Shown one piece after another: positions 10,147-22,134 of a DNA stretch of 64,000 nucleotides (its first letter is position 1; each line of letters starts with the position of its first letter). Position numbers and translations under genes: made by a program. Source of the stretch: Euphorbia lathyris (Eukaryota; Streptophyta; Magnoliopsida; Malpighiales; Euphorbiaceae); contig NC_088917.1 of NCBI RefSeq assembly GCF_963576675.1, positions 10,320,001 through 10,384,000 on the forward strand, read 5' to 3'. The notes beneath the pieces are model-generated. The model was not told the origin of the DNA, ran no database searches, and saw nothing but the letters and a program-made list of their open reading frames with translations.

Positions 10147-13100
10147 TCATAAATTCTTAATTCTTTTGTTAATGGTTTCTCTGTCCTTGATCTTCTCCTT
10201 CTTGTCAACATTCTCATTCTGCATACATGATTTTTCTGGTGAAACAGGCTCTTTCTTTGCCTCTAACTTATTTGAACGTAAATCCATCAAATAGCTATGC
10301 TTCTGCCTTAAAAACCTGAAATTCAAACACAAGGAACAACATTACTAAAGGAGTATATAATCTCCACACTGCCAATAAAAGTATCGAATGATGTTTCGAT
10401 TTGGCTAGCTAAGTGAAATAGGTCGAAAATGAATTGCAACTGCCCGGTTAGTTCTTTTTATAGCTCATTTTTAGGGGTTTACTCTAAACAATAGATAATA
10501 AAGTGTTCCGTTAAGATTTGAAAACAGTTACTAATAGCTATTTTGGAAACAACAGATAATAAAGTGTTCCGTTTGGTTCTTCTTTTTATAGCTCATTTTT
10601 ACGGGTTTGCTCCAAACAACAGATGTAAAGTATTCTTTTAAGATTTGAAAACAGTTACTAATAGCTATTTTGGAAAACAGTAAGGCTCTGTTCTTTATTG
10701 CTGAAAAAAACTGAACTGAACTGAATTGAACTGAATTAAACTGAATACTGCTGAATACTGAACTGAACTGAATTTAACTGAATACTGAACTGAACTGAAT
10801 TTAACTGAATACTACTGAACTTAACTGAATACTACCGAACTGAACCGAACTAAACAATAATGATGATATTAGACTTTAAAATAATTTAATTGATAATATT
10901 GGACATTAATAAACTTATAATAATAATAATGATGGTTCTAATAAATTTAATAATATCAATAATAAATAAATAAATATATTATTAAAGATAAAACTAAATT
11001 GAATATCAAATAAAAGCTCAGCTTGATAAAATTTTGGCTCGATAAAAGCCTATAAAATTAAATAAAAATGAGTCTAATTTAAATTAAAAATACAAATTAC
11101 ATACAAACACAAATTTAGATATAATTTAAAGCCTATGAAATCAAATACAAATTTTTATATGAATACAAACTCTTAACTTTTTATTCTAATTAAGGGTTAA
11201 AGTGTAAAAATATCCCTAACGTTTTGGGTCATGGGTAATTTTACCCCTAACATCTAAAATGGTGCAATTTTATCCCTAACATTGATAAATTCGATAAATT
11301 TGAGTGCAATTCCTAATTTTTAAATATGGAAGCATACTTTAGTTTTAATTTTTTTATTAAACGATATATACTTTAATAAACTATCATTTCTTGACTATCA
11401 TTTCTTAACTTTTATCTAATTTATAGATAATGATAAACTATAAATAATAATAATAATAAATAATAATAAATTAAATAATAATAATTATTATAATAAATTA
11501 TATATAAATAATTATAATATAATAAATAAGGATAAATTACTGAATACTGAAACTGAATACTGAAACTGGATGCTGAAACTGAATGCTGAACTGAACTGAA
11601 TTGAACTGATTGTTACTGAAATTAAGTGATAAAGAACAGGGCCTAACTAATAGCTATTTTGGAAGGCAAATTAACCGTTTGGTTCTTTTTATAGCTCATT
11701 TTTACGGGTTTACTCCACACAATAGATATGAAGTGTTCTGTTAAGATTAGAAAACAGTTACCGATAGCTATTTCGGAAGGCAAATTAACAAATAGCTAAC
11801 AAGAATAACAACTAGTAAACAACAACAGCTCAACCAAACGGGTCCTAAGTACCTAGTCCTGGCTTGCACATTTTTTGTCAAATCTAAAAAGTTGAAATGT
11901 GTTACAAGATGTCGAGGAAATGTTTAATCTACAATTTTAACTTGATAGGTATTGTCGTTGTCGAATAACACTCTTTACCATTATCTTTGACACAACCCTG
12001 CACGCGAATACCTTTACCTTGAAAGGTGTACAACACAAGCTCGCTCTACTATACTTTGAAATTAAATAATAAATGACATCAGTAGTTGAGCTCTCGACCT
12101 CTTGTTTTAAAAAAGCCGGTATTTGACTCAAAAGCTTAGGCTTATTGATATTAAATAAGGCCTAATAATAGTATTTTATCGTTGTCTCCGACACAAACTG
12201 CGAATCATATACTGAAACGTGTCAATTTTGAACTAATTTGATTATATGCCAAGCTATAGGCTGAATTGATATGCGATATTATTGGTCTAGCATGCCTAAT
12301 TTAAAGTAGGGGTGATAATTTCTGACACGGTAACATGATTCACACAGAGACAACTCGACTGACATGACACGATTGACATGTGGAACATATTGACAACATA
12401 ACACGATTCTGACATGATAAAGCGAATTACACACCTGACTTCAGCTAATAGAGCATCTCTCTTCTTCTGTGTTATCTGCATCTTTTTCTTCTTTGAAACA
12501 AAGTCCTTCAAGAAAAGAAATTACACAACATGAGCAACTTGCATTCAATTTTCCCTAATGTTAAGGTTAAAAAAGGGATAAAAATTAAGGGTTAAGTACA
12601 AACTTGTTCAATTTATTTAGAGATTAGGTGATTAAGGCTCTGTTCTTTGACGCTTAATTTCAGAATCAGTAATTTCAGTTCAGTAGCATTCAGTTCAGTT
12701 TACTTAATTTCAGTCAAAAATAACAGAGCCTAAGAGTATGTTCGGTTCAACTGTTACTTGCTATTGACTGTTTGCCAGTAACGGGTAAATATAAGCTTAT
12801 TTTCCTACCAAAATAGCTATTAATAGTTGTTTTCCCATCCTAATCGAATATTTCATATCTACTATTTCGAGTAAAATAGCAATAAGGAAAAGCAAGCAGC
12901 TCAATTTTACCTCATGATAGATAATCTAATTCAATTTTACCCTTTTCTAAGTGATATCACACTACTACATAGGGGTACACATGGACCAAAGACGCAGTAA
13001 CTCATAAGAGTAACCGCCATTGACACGTGGCCCAGTCAAATAGAGTCTTAATCAGCAGGTGTCCTTAAACGTAACCGCAATTGACTTCCCATTAAGAGAT

Positions 13101-13678
13101 TGCCACGTGGCCACCCACCGAAATCTAGGGCACTACCCAAATCTAGTGTATACTTCATCTTTCTAGCTCACCTAAGCTGAGTACTTTTTCGGTTCCCGGC
13201 CTCTTCACTTACCACTTTTTTTTTTTTTTGTCTTATTTCAGGCGACCAGTGACTCCAGCAAGCTCAGTTTGAAAATCATCGCATCTTTTAAATTCCCGGG
13301 AAAAACAGTGACATAATTTCTTTAAAAAAAGGCAAATTGAGCTAGAATTTCTAGCAAAACAGCAATCTTGAGCCGTTTTGTATGATGACGGTCTAAGTTG
13401 GACTGACACTGACACTAGAAAAAGTTATTTCTAAAATAACACGGACAAGGACACAGACAATTACAAACCCTACTAAAGAGGATCGTCCATGCGGGCAGGC
13501 AAAATTGACCCATATTCCTAAAATCAATGGAATAATTTATGCAATTTTAAGCCACAATCAGTGTACTGAAACATAAAAATCTAACCTTCTGCAAATCCAC
13601 AAATTCTTCAAGTAATCTTTGATGCTTCATTCGAAACCTAATTTCCTCGTCCATGGATTGTAGTTGACAGGAGTCCAT
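10147..13678 (-). CDS. Small lysine-rich coiled-coil protein, 110 aa, unrecognised
   Basis: Three coding exons read on the minus strand: 13678-13586, 12505-12435 and 10315-10147. Splice sites are GT-AG and phases match exactly (333 nt with stop). The start MDSCQLQSMDEEI lies 33 bp inside an exon whose acceptor is at 13711; a donor near 14011 suggests an upstream 5'UTR exon. Residues 9-65 are charged and helical, with FVSKKKKMQITQKKRDALL and then VRFLRQKHSYLM. The tail is hydrophilic and lysine/glutamate-rich. I recall similar short plant proteins with a KKKK...AEVRFLR core but cannot name a function. Exact phase conservation across 3.5 kb of transposon-filled introns argues that it is real. 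Further 3' exons cannot be excluded. Confidence 0.7.
10684..11643. mobile_element. Tourist-like (PIF/Harbinger) non-autonomous element
   Basis: The ends are GGCTCTGTTCTTTAT and, inverted, ATAAAGAACAGGGCC, flanked by TAA on both sides (10681-10683 and 11644-11646). Subterminal regions are arrays of ACTGAA/CTGAATACTGAA words. The interior is very AT-rich and includes a fragment of the GCAATTTTACCC family near 11.2 kb. It lies in an intron of the 110-aa gene, inside older GTTTGGTT-family sequence. Confidence 0.7.
12636..12730. mobile_element. 95-bp miniature of the same Tourist-like family
   Basis: Ends GGCTCTGTT and AACAGAGCC, flanked by TAA on both sides, with CAGTTCAGTNNCATTCAGTTCAG words inside. 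It matches the subterminal vocabulary of the larger element at 10684-11643. Confidence 0.65.
13020..13112. promoter_or_regulatory. Two G-box/ABRE-like sites in an intron
   Basis: GACACGTGGC (about 13022) and GCCACGTGGCC (about 13101) each contain CACGTG, the core bound by plant bZIP/bHLH factors. They sit in imperfectly duplicated sequence (GTAACCGC-ATTGAC). Location within the intron of the 110-aa gene makes a regulatory role uncertain. Confidence 0.35.
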
Positions 13679-14349
13679 AGCTATGAATCTCCAGTCAATT
13701 TCGAGTTTACCTGCAAGATTCCGCAAAAGAAAACCAGGTTAATAAGAGAATTCAAAACCCTAATTCGAAAAATCAAACCCCAATTTGAATGAAAGAGTTC
13801 TACCCGTTAAACACAAATTCAAATCCAATTAGGAGACTGAAATAAAAACAAAGACAAATTATGAGAACACATTAAAATCCAGCTCATCTCCTTCGTCTGC
13901 AGCGGCAGAGATTGAAGATTGAGCCCAAAACAAAAACAAAAAAAACGGAAACCGAATTCAACTAGAAAAGACAAAAAGGGAAGAATAAGAAAATTGAAGA
14001 GATGTCGTCTACCTTTCTAATCTCTTCTTTGAATCTTTGTTTTTCGTTTTCTCTGGGTTTGATTTTTGTTTTTGTTACCAACTGTGCCATCATGAGGAAA
14101 GGATGAAAAATGGGTTAGAGAGAAAGAGAGGATCTGAAGAAATCTGTAAGCGGCTCTGCTTCTGCAGCTCCTTTGGTAAGAAAACCTCACATGGGGCTTA
14201 AAAATGGTAATGCTATTGATAATAGGCAGGTTTAAAAACAGCTGTGTGCACATAGACCCGTTAACCACGTGAATTTGTTTATTCACTGTTAGTTAGATCT
14301 ATGTTGTCCGTTAATATTCTATGGTGGAGAGTCAAAATATCCCGAAATT

Positions 14350-15080
14350 TAGATTTAGGGCATATTTGGTTCAGCTGCTAGCTAATAGTTGTTGCGGTTG
14401 TTGTTAGCTGTTTGCAGTTGCAGTAAGATGTTAGCTGTTACTGTTAACTATTTCTTATTAGCTGTTTAATTACTAGTGTTTGTTAAAATGTCTAAAATGG
14501 ACATGTTTTAAATTAATCGACGATGAAATTATAAAAGGAAAAATGTGAAAAAAAAGCTCATAACATTTACAACTAGAAATAATTTTAACGGTGCAATTTT
14601 ACCCATAATACTGGTAGCTAAGAGCAATTTTACCCCTAACATTGACAAGTTTAGTCAATTTCATATATTAAGGTAAAATTGTTCCTAGATTATTTTAGAC
14701 ATTAGGGGTGTTTTTACACTTATCTTATTATAAATAAAAAATATGTTACACAAATTAATAAAAATAATCTATATAAAAAATAAAAAATTTATCAAACGCA
14801 ACAAAACCTTGTTCTTTTGGTATTTATGTTGTAGAAATATAAATAATGTTAAACAATAAACATATTTTATGGAAATAAAAAAGATAATTTTGTCAATAAC
14901 AAATAACTACAAACAACTGTTTATGAAAAGCTCAAAATATGAGCTTTTCGTGAAACATTCCAAAACCTTGCAGTGTCCAGAGAAAATGCTAATCGTTGCA
15001 GTTATATAAACCTAACCAAACGCTATATTTCCTGCGGTTTGGAATGAAACGTTAAACACTCCTCCGAAAAGCTAAAACAA
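14350..15080. repeat. Nested foldback remnants
   Basis: The left end (GGGCATATTTGGTTCAGCTG) is answered by AAACAAACACCCTC at the right. A copy of the GCAATTTTACCC family lies inside at about 14550-14725. No coding sequence. Confidence 0.45.
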
Positions 15081-15309
15081 ACACCCTCTTAATTAGCGTA
15101 GATCTAACCGTGAATAACCAAACTCATGTGGTCATCTGATATCCATGTGAATGCAACTGGGTTTAAAACACTACTTCGCCCTTAATATATGAAGGTGGTG
15201 TTTGTTTACCTGATTTTCGCTTCCTCTTTGGCTTTTAAACATGAAAAATAGATTTTTACAAACCGTAACAGCAAACAATAGATAAACCAAACGGACAATG
15301 AAGTATCAA

Positions 15310-16755
15310 TTTAGGCTTTACATATAAAATAGCAATGTAGACTTAACGTTTATAAAAGAGTATCAATTTAGACATCAATAATGGAATATGACACATAATT
15401 CATAGGGTTAATTATAAAAAACTACCATGTGGTTTGGACTTTTTGCGATGTGGTACCTGTGGTATTTTTTGTTACAAACACAACCATGTGGTTGTCACCG
15501 TTAGACAAATAAAGGAGATGGTCAAAATTCTGTTAAAAAAATGATGTGGCACAGGGGCAATTTGGGAAATTCGATTTTTTTATTTTTATTTTTTAGTTTT
15601 TTCTTTCTCTCTCCTCCTTCTTCATCGCGTTCTTCTTCTTCTTCTCCTCCCTCATTTTCTTCTTCTTCTCCTCCCTTTTCTTCTCCTTCTTCCTCCTCTC
15701 TTCTTTTCTTCTTCCTATTTTTTTCTTTTTAGTTTTTTTCGTCTAATTTTTTATTTCTGGAAATTCCAAAATTCTGGAATTTCCAAATCGGGAAATTCCA
15801 AAAACCTGGAATTTCGTGACGTGAAGAACGTCTTCACGTCTGGAAATTCCAGATTTATGGAATTTCCAGAATCTGGAAATTCCAAAATTCTGGAATTTCC
15901 AAATCGGGAAATTCCAGAAATCTGGAATTTCCAGACGTGAAGAACGTCTTCACGTCTGGAAATTCCAGATTTCTGGAATTTCTCGATTTCTGGAAATTCC
16001 AAATTTCTGGAATTCCCATGAATCTAAAAAAAATTAGAAGAAAAACAGAAAAAGAAAAAAATAGAAAGAAGAAGAAGAAAAGGGAGGAGAACCCAAATTG
16101 CCTCTGTGCCACATCATATTTTTAACAGAATTTTGACCGTCTCCTTTATTTGTCTAACGGTGACAACCACAGATTCCAGATTTCTGGAATTTCCAAAATC
16201 TGGAAATTCCAAAATTCTGGAATTTCCAAATCGGGAAATTCCAGAAATCTGGAATTTCCAGACGTGAAGAACGTCTTCACGTCTGGAAATTTCAAATTTC
16301 TGGAATTCCCATGAATCTAAAAAAAATTAGAAGAAAAACAGAAAAAGAAAAAAATAGAAAGAAGAAGAAGAAAATGGAGGAATTCCCAAATTGCCCCTGT
16401 GCCACATCATCTTTTTAACAGAATTTTGACGTCTCCTTTATTTGTCTAACGGTGACAACCACAGGGTTGTGTTTGTAACAAAAAATACCACAGGTAGCAC
16501 ATCGCAAAAAGTCCAAACCACAGGGTAGTTTTTTGTAATTAACTCTAATTCATATTACCCCGTTAAGTTTTAATTTCTCTCCATGTACAGTTGGCAGGAT
16601 TTAACTGAGTAATATGAATGACATATCACGTTCTGTTATCGCATAAATTGATACTATTTTGTAAACTTAAACTTATATTTGTGTTATTTTGTACGTAAAG
16701 CCTAAATTGATACTCTCTACAAAATCTTAAACCTATTTTATACCTTATTCCAAAC
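15310..16755. repeat. Foldback element split by the 15405-16545 insertion
   Basis: The left part carries AGTATCAATTTAG and ATGACACATAATTC; the right part carries the inverse words GAATGACATATCACGTTC and TAAATTGATACT. The same family is intact at 37950-38118. The two halves meet once the nested element and one copy of its 9-bp duplication are removed. Confidence 0.6.
15405..16545. mobile_element. Mutator-type foldback element with palindrome arrays
   Basis: A 1141-bp element with ends GGGTTAATTA and (inverted) GAGTTAATTA. The long terminal repeats contain AAACTACC, TGTGGTTTGGACTTTTTGCG and GTCTAACGGTGACAACCAC. A perfect 9-bp duplication TAATTCATA flanks it (15396-15404 and 16546-16554). Inside are dense GGAAATTCC/GGAATTTCC palindromes and three copies of GACGTGAAGA-ACG-TCTTCACGTC. 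About 300 bp of the right half is tandemly duplicated, offset 293-327 bp because one copy has lost 34 bp. Confidence 0.85.
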
Positions 16756-17405
16756 TTTTATTAGTTGATCCTGATTTGACCTTTGCATATTTTAATGAAA
16801 TTTCATCCAATTTATATGAAAACTTGACAGAATCGATGTCATGACGAATTTTAAAGATTTTAATCTAGAATTTTGATTTTTACCTTTTCTTTAATCTAAT
16901 TCATTATTTCCACACAAAAAAAAATTACATGACAAATTATTTTTAAAACATATCATGTTTCGAGTTCAGATGACAAAACATCGTCACGTGTCTATAGGAT
17001 AACAGTTATATTAAGTCTTCATCCAAATTGGACAAAACTAAACGATGAAAATTTAAATAGGCGAGGGCTCAAATAGTACTTAATCCTAATCGGTAATAGC
17101 AAGTTGGCAACTACGAGCTGAAGGGGAGAACTTACCAAATTATCCTTGAACTACTATTTTCCAAGAGGATTAGTAAAGAGATGTTTGAGGTAAAATTAGA
17201 AGCTTTATCTATTTATGTTTTGGTCTTGTTTGGCAAATAATTGTTAACTGATTATATTAACTGTTAGCTCATTATCTTTTTGGTTAGTTGATTTGACTAG
17301 CTGATTGTGTATATTTGTTTGATAAACTTAGCTAATTGATAGCTGTTTGTATAAAATGACAAATAAAAACATCATAAAACCTTTATTTAAGATTAGAGAG
17401 TATCA

Positions 17406-18014
17406 AGGGCATCTCCAAGGACACTCTAAATTTAGCGTGCCCTTGGTTTTTCCAGCTCCAATGGAGCTGGAGAACCTTACGACATCTTTGCCGCAAGGTG
17501 TGTGGCACTAAATATAGAGTGTCACTTTGCCTTGCGGTAAAAATGCCGCAAAGCAAAACCATTTTATATTTTTTTTTAAATTTTTTTTTGTTTAAAGAAT
17601 TGTAGTTTAGGTTATATTATTTATTTTTTTTAATTTAATATTTAGATATAATATTTTAGTTTAAATATTATTTATTTTAAATTCTTATGTTATTTAAAAT
17701 TTTAGGTATATTTTTAATATTATGGATAAATTTTAATTTTATTTATTTTATTTATTTATTGTTAAAAATTATAATTATATTTATATTATTGTTATGTGTT
17801 GTACATTTAAATTATAAATCGTAAAAAAATATTATTATGTGACAAATCAATATGATAATAATAAAATATTATTTATTAAAAAGAATTTAGTTTTTGGTGT
17901 TATAAATAGAGTAGATGGTTGGAGAAGTTTTACTGTAGCAACTCTATATTAAAAATAGAGTAGAAAAAAATGAAGTAAAGCAGGCAAAATAGAGAGTATT
18001 GTTGGAGATGGTCT
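17406..18014. mobile_element. Non-autonomous element, GGGCATCTCCAA family
   Basis: Ends AGGGCATCTCCAA and TTGGAGATGGTCT are inverted copies. This terminus resembles Tourist/PIF-type plant elements. Inner sequences TTGCCGCAAGG and CCTTGCGGTAAAAATGCCGC form further hairpins. It splits an older GTTTGGCAAATA...CACCAAAC foldback (about 17235-18155). Confidence 0.6.
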
Positions 18015-18174
18015 AATTAGAGGTAAAAATGTATTTCAAAAGAGATGAAGCAATAAGTTAATTGAAAAAACTCCTAAAACCAGCTTTTTTTAAAATGAGC
18101 CTTTTGGATCCAATAAGTTCTTTCAAATCTCTCTTCACCAAACATCACTATTAGAGGTTTGACTAGTCGTATTA

Positions 18175-20155
18175 TCTATATATGATATAAAACAGTAATG
18201 ATGGAACTGAGGTGTCAATTCCTCAATTTTTGTTGATTAAAAATAAAGTTTTTTATTTATCTTTTTTCTTCCAAATTTTAGATTATTTACTTTAATTAAT
18301 TTTAATGACACATGAATTAATCCACAACTGTTACATCTCTCAAATTACTCCATTGAATTCAATCTCTTCTAACTGTTACTGAAATCTAATCCTACTTTTT
18401 GAAAATCTATCTGAAATAGATATCTAACTAGAAGAGTTAACTTCACGCTAACTAATCCTAATCCTACTTCATCTGCATTTCAACTGCCACTATAGTTCTT
18501 TCCGTCTATCATTTGCTTCCTTATGCGATTTCTATTTCACTGTATTTGTTCTTAGCCACCCTATTTCTTTCCTTCATTCTAATGCATTGTTTTTACTAGA
18601 TGATATTGTGATTACGGTGAGCTTCGAATTTCTTTTGATCTATTTTTGTGAGTTTGAGTTTGATAATTTTCAATGTTCTTATCGATTCTGCAATTATAGC
18701 ATCGTGGATGGCATGGTTCAAGTTTATCTTACTTACAGATCAATTGCAAATCCAATATCTTTCTCTCATATGTCCAAGTTACTAATGTCTGAGCTTAATA
18801 TTCAACTGATGTGTTCAATCAATACAAAATTATGCTTCAACGATTTTGATATGAATTTCATTGTCATCAATGATGGATTTTGCTTCTTTTTGTTGAAATA
18901 GTTGGGTCGTTAAGCTCCAATGGGTCAAAAAAAAAGGGTTAAAAAAAGACAGATATATAACAGAATGCCTCTACCTCTCTAATTCTCGGACATGTAGATT
19001 GGCTGGTTGATTTTCAGTTTTCATCTGGACTAGACTTTTTGTAATGATTATGGATAAATATGACTACCATACAACAAAGAATTAGTGATTCTTTATCATG
19101 GACTTATAGGTTACAAATTACTCTTTTTATTTTCTTATGTGCTACTCTTTTTATGAATTGTACAGCAAAATGTAAAAATGCCTTAAACAATTAATTAGGT
19201 GCAAATTGTTCTCATTAGATTTAATTATACAAATGTATATGTAGGTCTTTATATATATATATATATATAGACACATTAAGTTTCAAGTATTGCTCCAATT
19301 ATTTACAATATATTGTGTAATCTTCACTTCCTTATTGTGTTTGTCACTAACTTTTCCATTATAATTTGTTCATTAAAAATATTAAATTTATTGGTCCACG
19401 TTATATTCTAAATCTTCCTTTAACTTCTTTGATTATTATACGCTGGATATTATTTGGTTTTTTTTTTTTTATATTCATCATCATATTTTTAAGCTTATGT
19501 TTTGACACATCGGTTATGTAAGTAATTCAAACATCTGAATTACGGAAAGTAAAATAGTTATGAAATTATCTGATGTGAGAATCTACATGTCAATTGACGT
19601 GTTAAAATATAGACATATTGCAGTTCTATTTGTGGACATAACTGGTAATGTGTTAAAAAAATTTAATCAAGAGCTTAATATTTCCATTTAAAAGATTAGA
19701 GCTTAATGTGTTAAAAAATAAATAATCAAGAGCTTATCGTTTCCGTTTAAAAGATTAGAGCAAAATAATAGATTTTTTGCATCAAAGTTGGGACGCGAAG
19801 GAAGGCCGAACATCCCAGCTAGGCTGGCACCTCCAGCACAACCAACAACCCGAATATTATTAATAAAAAAAGGAAGATTACAAAGGGAGGGGAAAATGAA
19901 AGAAAAAATGAAAAAATGAAAGAATAATACTACAGAACACGAATATGAGCTACATTGCAAATGTCATCAAACACGAAGCTTTAGAGGTTAATGTATGTAT
20001 TTAAAAGATCAATAACCTAATAATATAAAGAATTAAATTGATGAAGGGGTTAAATATGTGTTTTTTTCAAAATCATATATCATATTAATTTAATTATATT
20101 TGATTATATTTAAAAATATATATGTACACCGTGCATGGCACGGGTGCAAGACTAG
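18175..20155 (+). mobile_element. Non-autonomous Helitron
   Basis: The 5' end TCTATATATGATATAAAAC and the 3' end with hairpin CCGTGC-ATG-GCACGG, then GTGCAAGACTAG, fit plant Helitrons (5' TC, 3' CTRR, hairpin about 10 bp before the end). It lies precisely between A (18174) and T (20156), the Helitron target rule. There is no Rep/helicase. A 104-codon open frame at 18587-18901 has no recognisable product. A (TA)n tract occurs near 19254. Confidence 0.8.
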
Positions 20156-21740
20156 TTTGTTATTGATAAAGATAACATGACGCACATTTATAGTGAAGAT
20201 AATTAGATTCATAACTGTCTAAAGTATAATTATAGTTAAAGATAAAATCGATTCAACTTATAAACTTTATACAGTTATACCACTAATGTTATGGTTAAAA
20301 TTGTAACAAATCACAAACTCATGTTTGCAAGATTTTAAACCACGAGATTATATTTGCAGAAAAGTCACATGACATAAAAATTTTTGGTACTTTACTTTAA
20401 CAATTACATAGTTGGTAATTGTTTCGTGTTTTGCCAATTGTCTTAAAAGTTTGATTTTTATTTGGTTTTTATTATTTCACTAAAAAATTTAGTTAAATTT
20501 TAATTTTAGAAAAAATGTAAAAATTAGCAACTTAAGAACTTTAAATGGTGATCGATGGTAAATAAATATTAGAATTCTAATTGCATTTTTTCTACTTAAA
20601 GGACTAAATCTACCTACACCCAATAACGATATAGCTAAATTTATAAAACTAGCCAAACATTTCTTTCAGGTAAAGTCCAAAAAAAAAAAACTCATGTACT
20701 TTCACTTTTTGTCAAACTGGTATCGGTAAAATTTTGTTCTATCCAAATAAGGACTGATGTTTTCGTTTGCGACTAGGAAATGACCGGAGTTTTTTGTTTT
20801 ACTAAAAATAAGGACCTCAAATTAAAATGAGCGTTGACGACCTCAAATTTGAAAAATTCAAAGGCTTAATGATATTCTAAACAACTTTAATTCTTTAATT
20901 TTTTAATTTTAAGATCATTTAAGTGTTGTTTGGTGAAAAAGGAAAAAATGAATGTTTAGTGAGAGAAACTGAAAATGATTTTGATAAATAAAAAATTTAG
21001 TTTCATAGTAAATGTGATACTAAACAACTTTCAACAAACAATGTATAAACCAAACAGACCCTTAATTTATAAACTTTTTTCACGATGAAATTTTAATAGC
21101 AAACCAAAAAATGGAATTGGAATTAAACAAGACAAAGTTCCAATATAGTAAAATAAATAGAATATAAAAATTAAATATTCTATCAAATTCATTTGTTTAC
21201 TGTTTGTTTTTTCTTCAACAAAAATTCTTTAAAAAAAATTCTCTATACAATAGAAGTTGTATAGATTCCAACGTGCACAAAAGAAACGATCTGAACAGTC
21301 TTAAAAAGAAACTAGGTGAAATATACATGTTTGTAAAGATGCGAACTACCTACACCTGAACGATAAAAACACTATGAAGTTTTAGTGTTCCCTAAGATTG
21401 GCTGCACCAGCTTTGAAAAAACAAACTTTCTCCCAAAGTTACAGCGCTATTTGACGAGTTCCTTAGAGAGAGTTCAATAGCAAGTAACAAAAAAGATAGG
21501 AAAACAGAACATTTTCTTCATTACAACGTTAAAGAATGAATTTATTTTTCGAGTATAATAAATATAAAAAAAAAACAAAAATTTAATTAGGAAACAGTAA
21601 AATATAATGAAAAATGAAAATTTGACAGATACAAGTTTCTTTTTCCTTTTGCAAGAATGTTGTAGCACAAACACTGAAGAAGAATATATACAAATTTTGT
21701 GTTTTGTGTTTCATATTGGCATATAGACCGGGGATAAGAT
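20156..21740. other. Gene-free AT-rich stretch
   Basis: No gene, RNA or intact element recognised. Degraded repeat words (AAACCAAACAGACCC, GTCAAACTGGTATCGG) suggest old transposon remnants. Confidence 0.5.
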
Positions 21741-21741
21741 G

Positions 21742-22098
21742 TGCACCGACAGTCATTGAAGTTTCGGTTTGTTTCAATAATGTTAGTGAACTTCATTTTC
21801 TCTTCATAAAATCAACGAAGTTCACATTTTCAATAAAATCATTCCGCCCGATTTTATGTACAAAAAACTTACTAGAATATTAACGTTCTATAAAAACACA
21901 TCCTTGTTGGATGTGACACTTAGTTGACATATATTCATCGTCTATGTCATGTCAACATTCCAGTGAGTTTTATACACAAATTGACCGGAATAACTTTACT
22001 GAAATAAAATGTAAAAATTCAACTATTTTACTAAAAGAAAATGAAATTCAGTAACCTTTGTGAAACAGACTCGAAACTTCAGTGACCATCGGTATTAT
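21742..22098. repeat. MITE-like foldback next to the TFIIE-beta 3' end
   Basis: The left end has ACCGACAGTCATTGAAGTTT; the right end, read on the minus strand, has ACCGATGGTCACTGAAGTTT. Both are followed by TCGG/TCGAG, GTTTC and GAANTTCATTTTC. It ends about 35 bp beyond the TFIIE-beta stop and may overlap its 3'UTR. Confidence 0.6.
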
Positions 22099-22134
22099 CT
22101 TAGTTTGAGAACTCTATTTGAACTCTTCCGACTT

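Noticed and set aside
15541..15732. Ser/Pro/Phe-rich 63-aa frame
   Set aside because: CT-rich simple sequence inside a foldback arm; the inverse of it is present in the other arm.
15760..16310. Heat-shock elements in the GGAATTTCC array
   Set aside because: GAA and TTC blocks are not spaced as three alternating units; the palindromes have a different geometry.
18587..18901. 104-aa frame inside the Helitron
   Set aside because: No motif, AT-rich, no promoter or splice evidence; mentioned only within the element.
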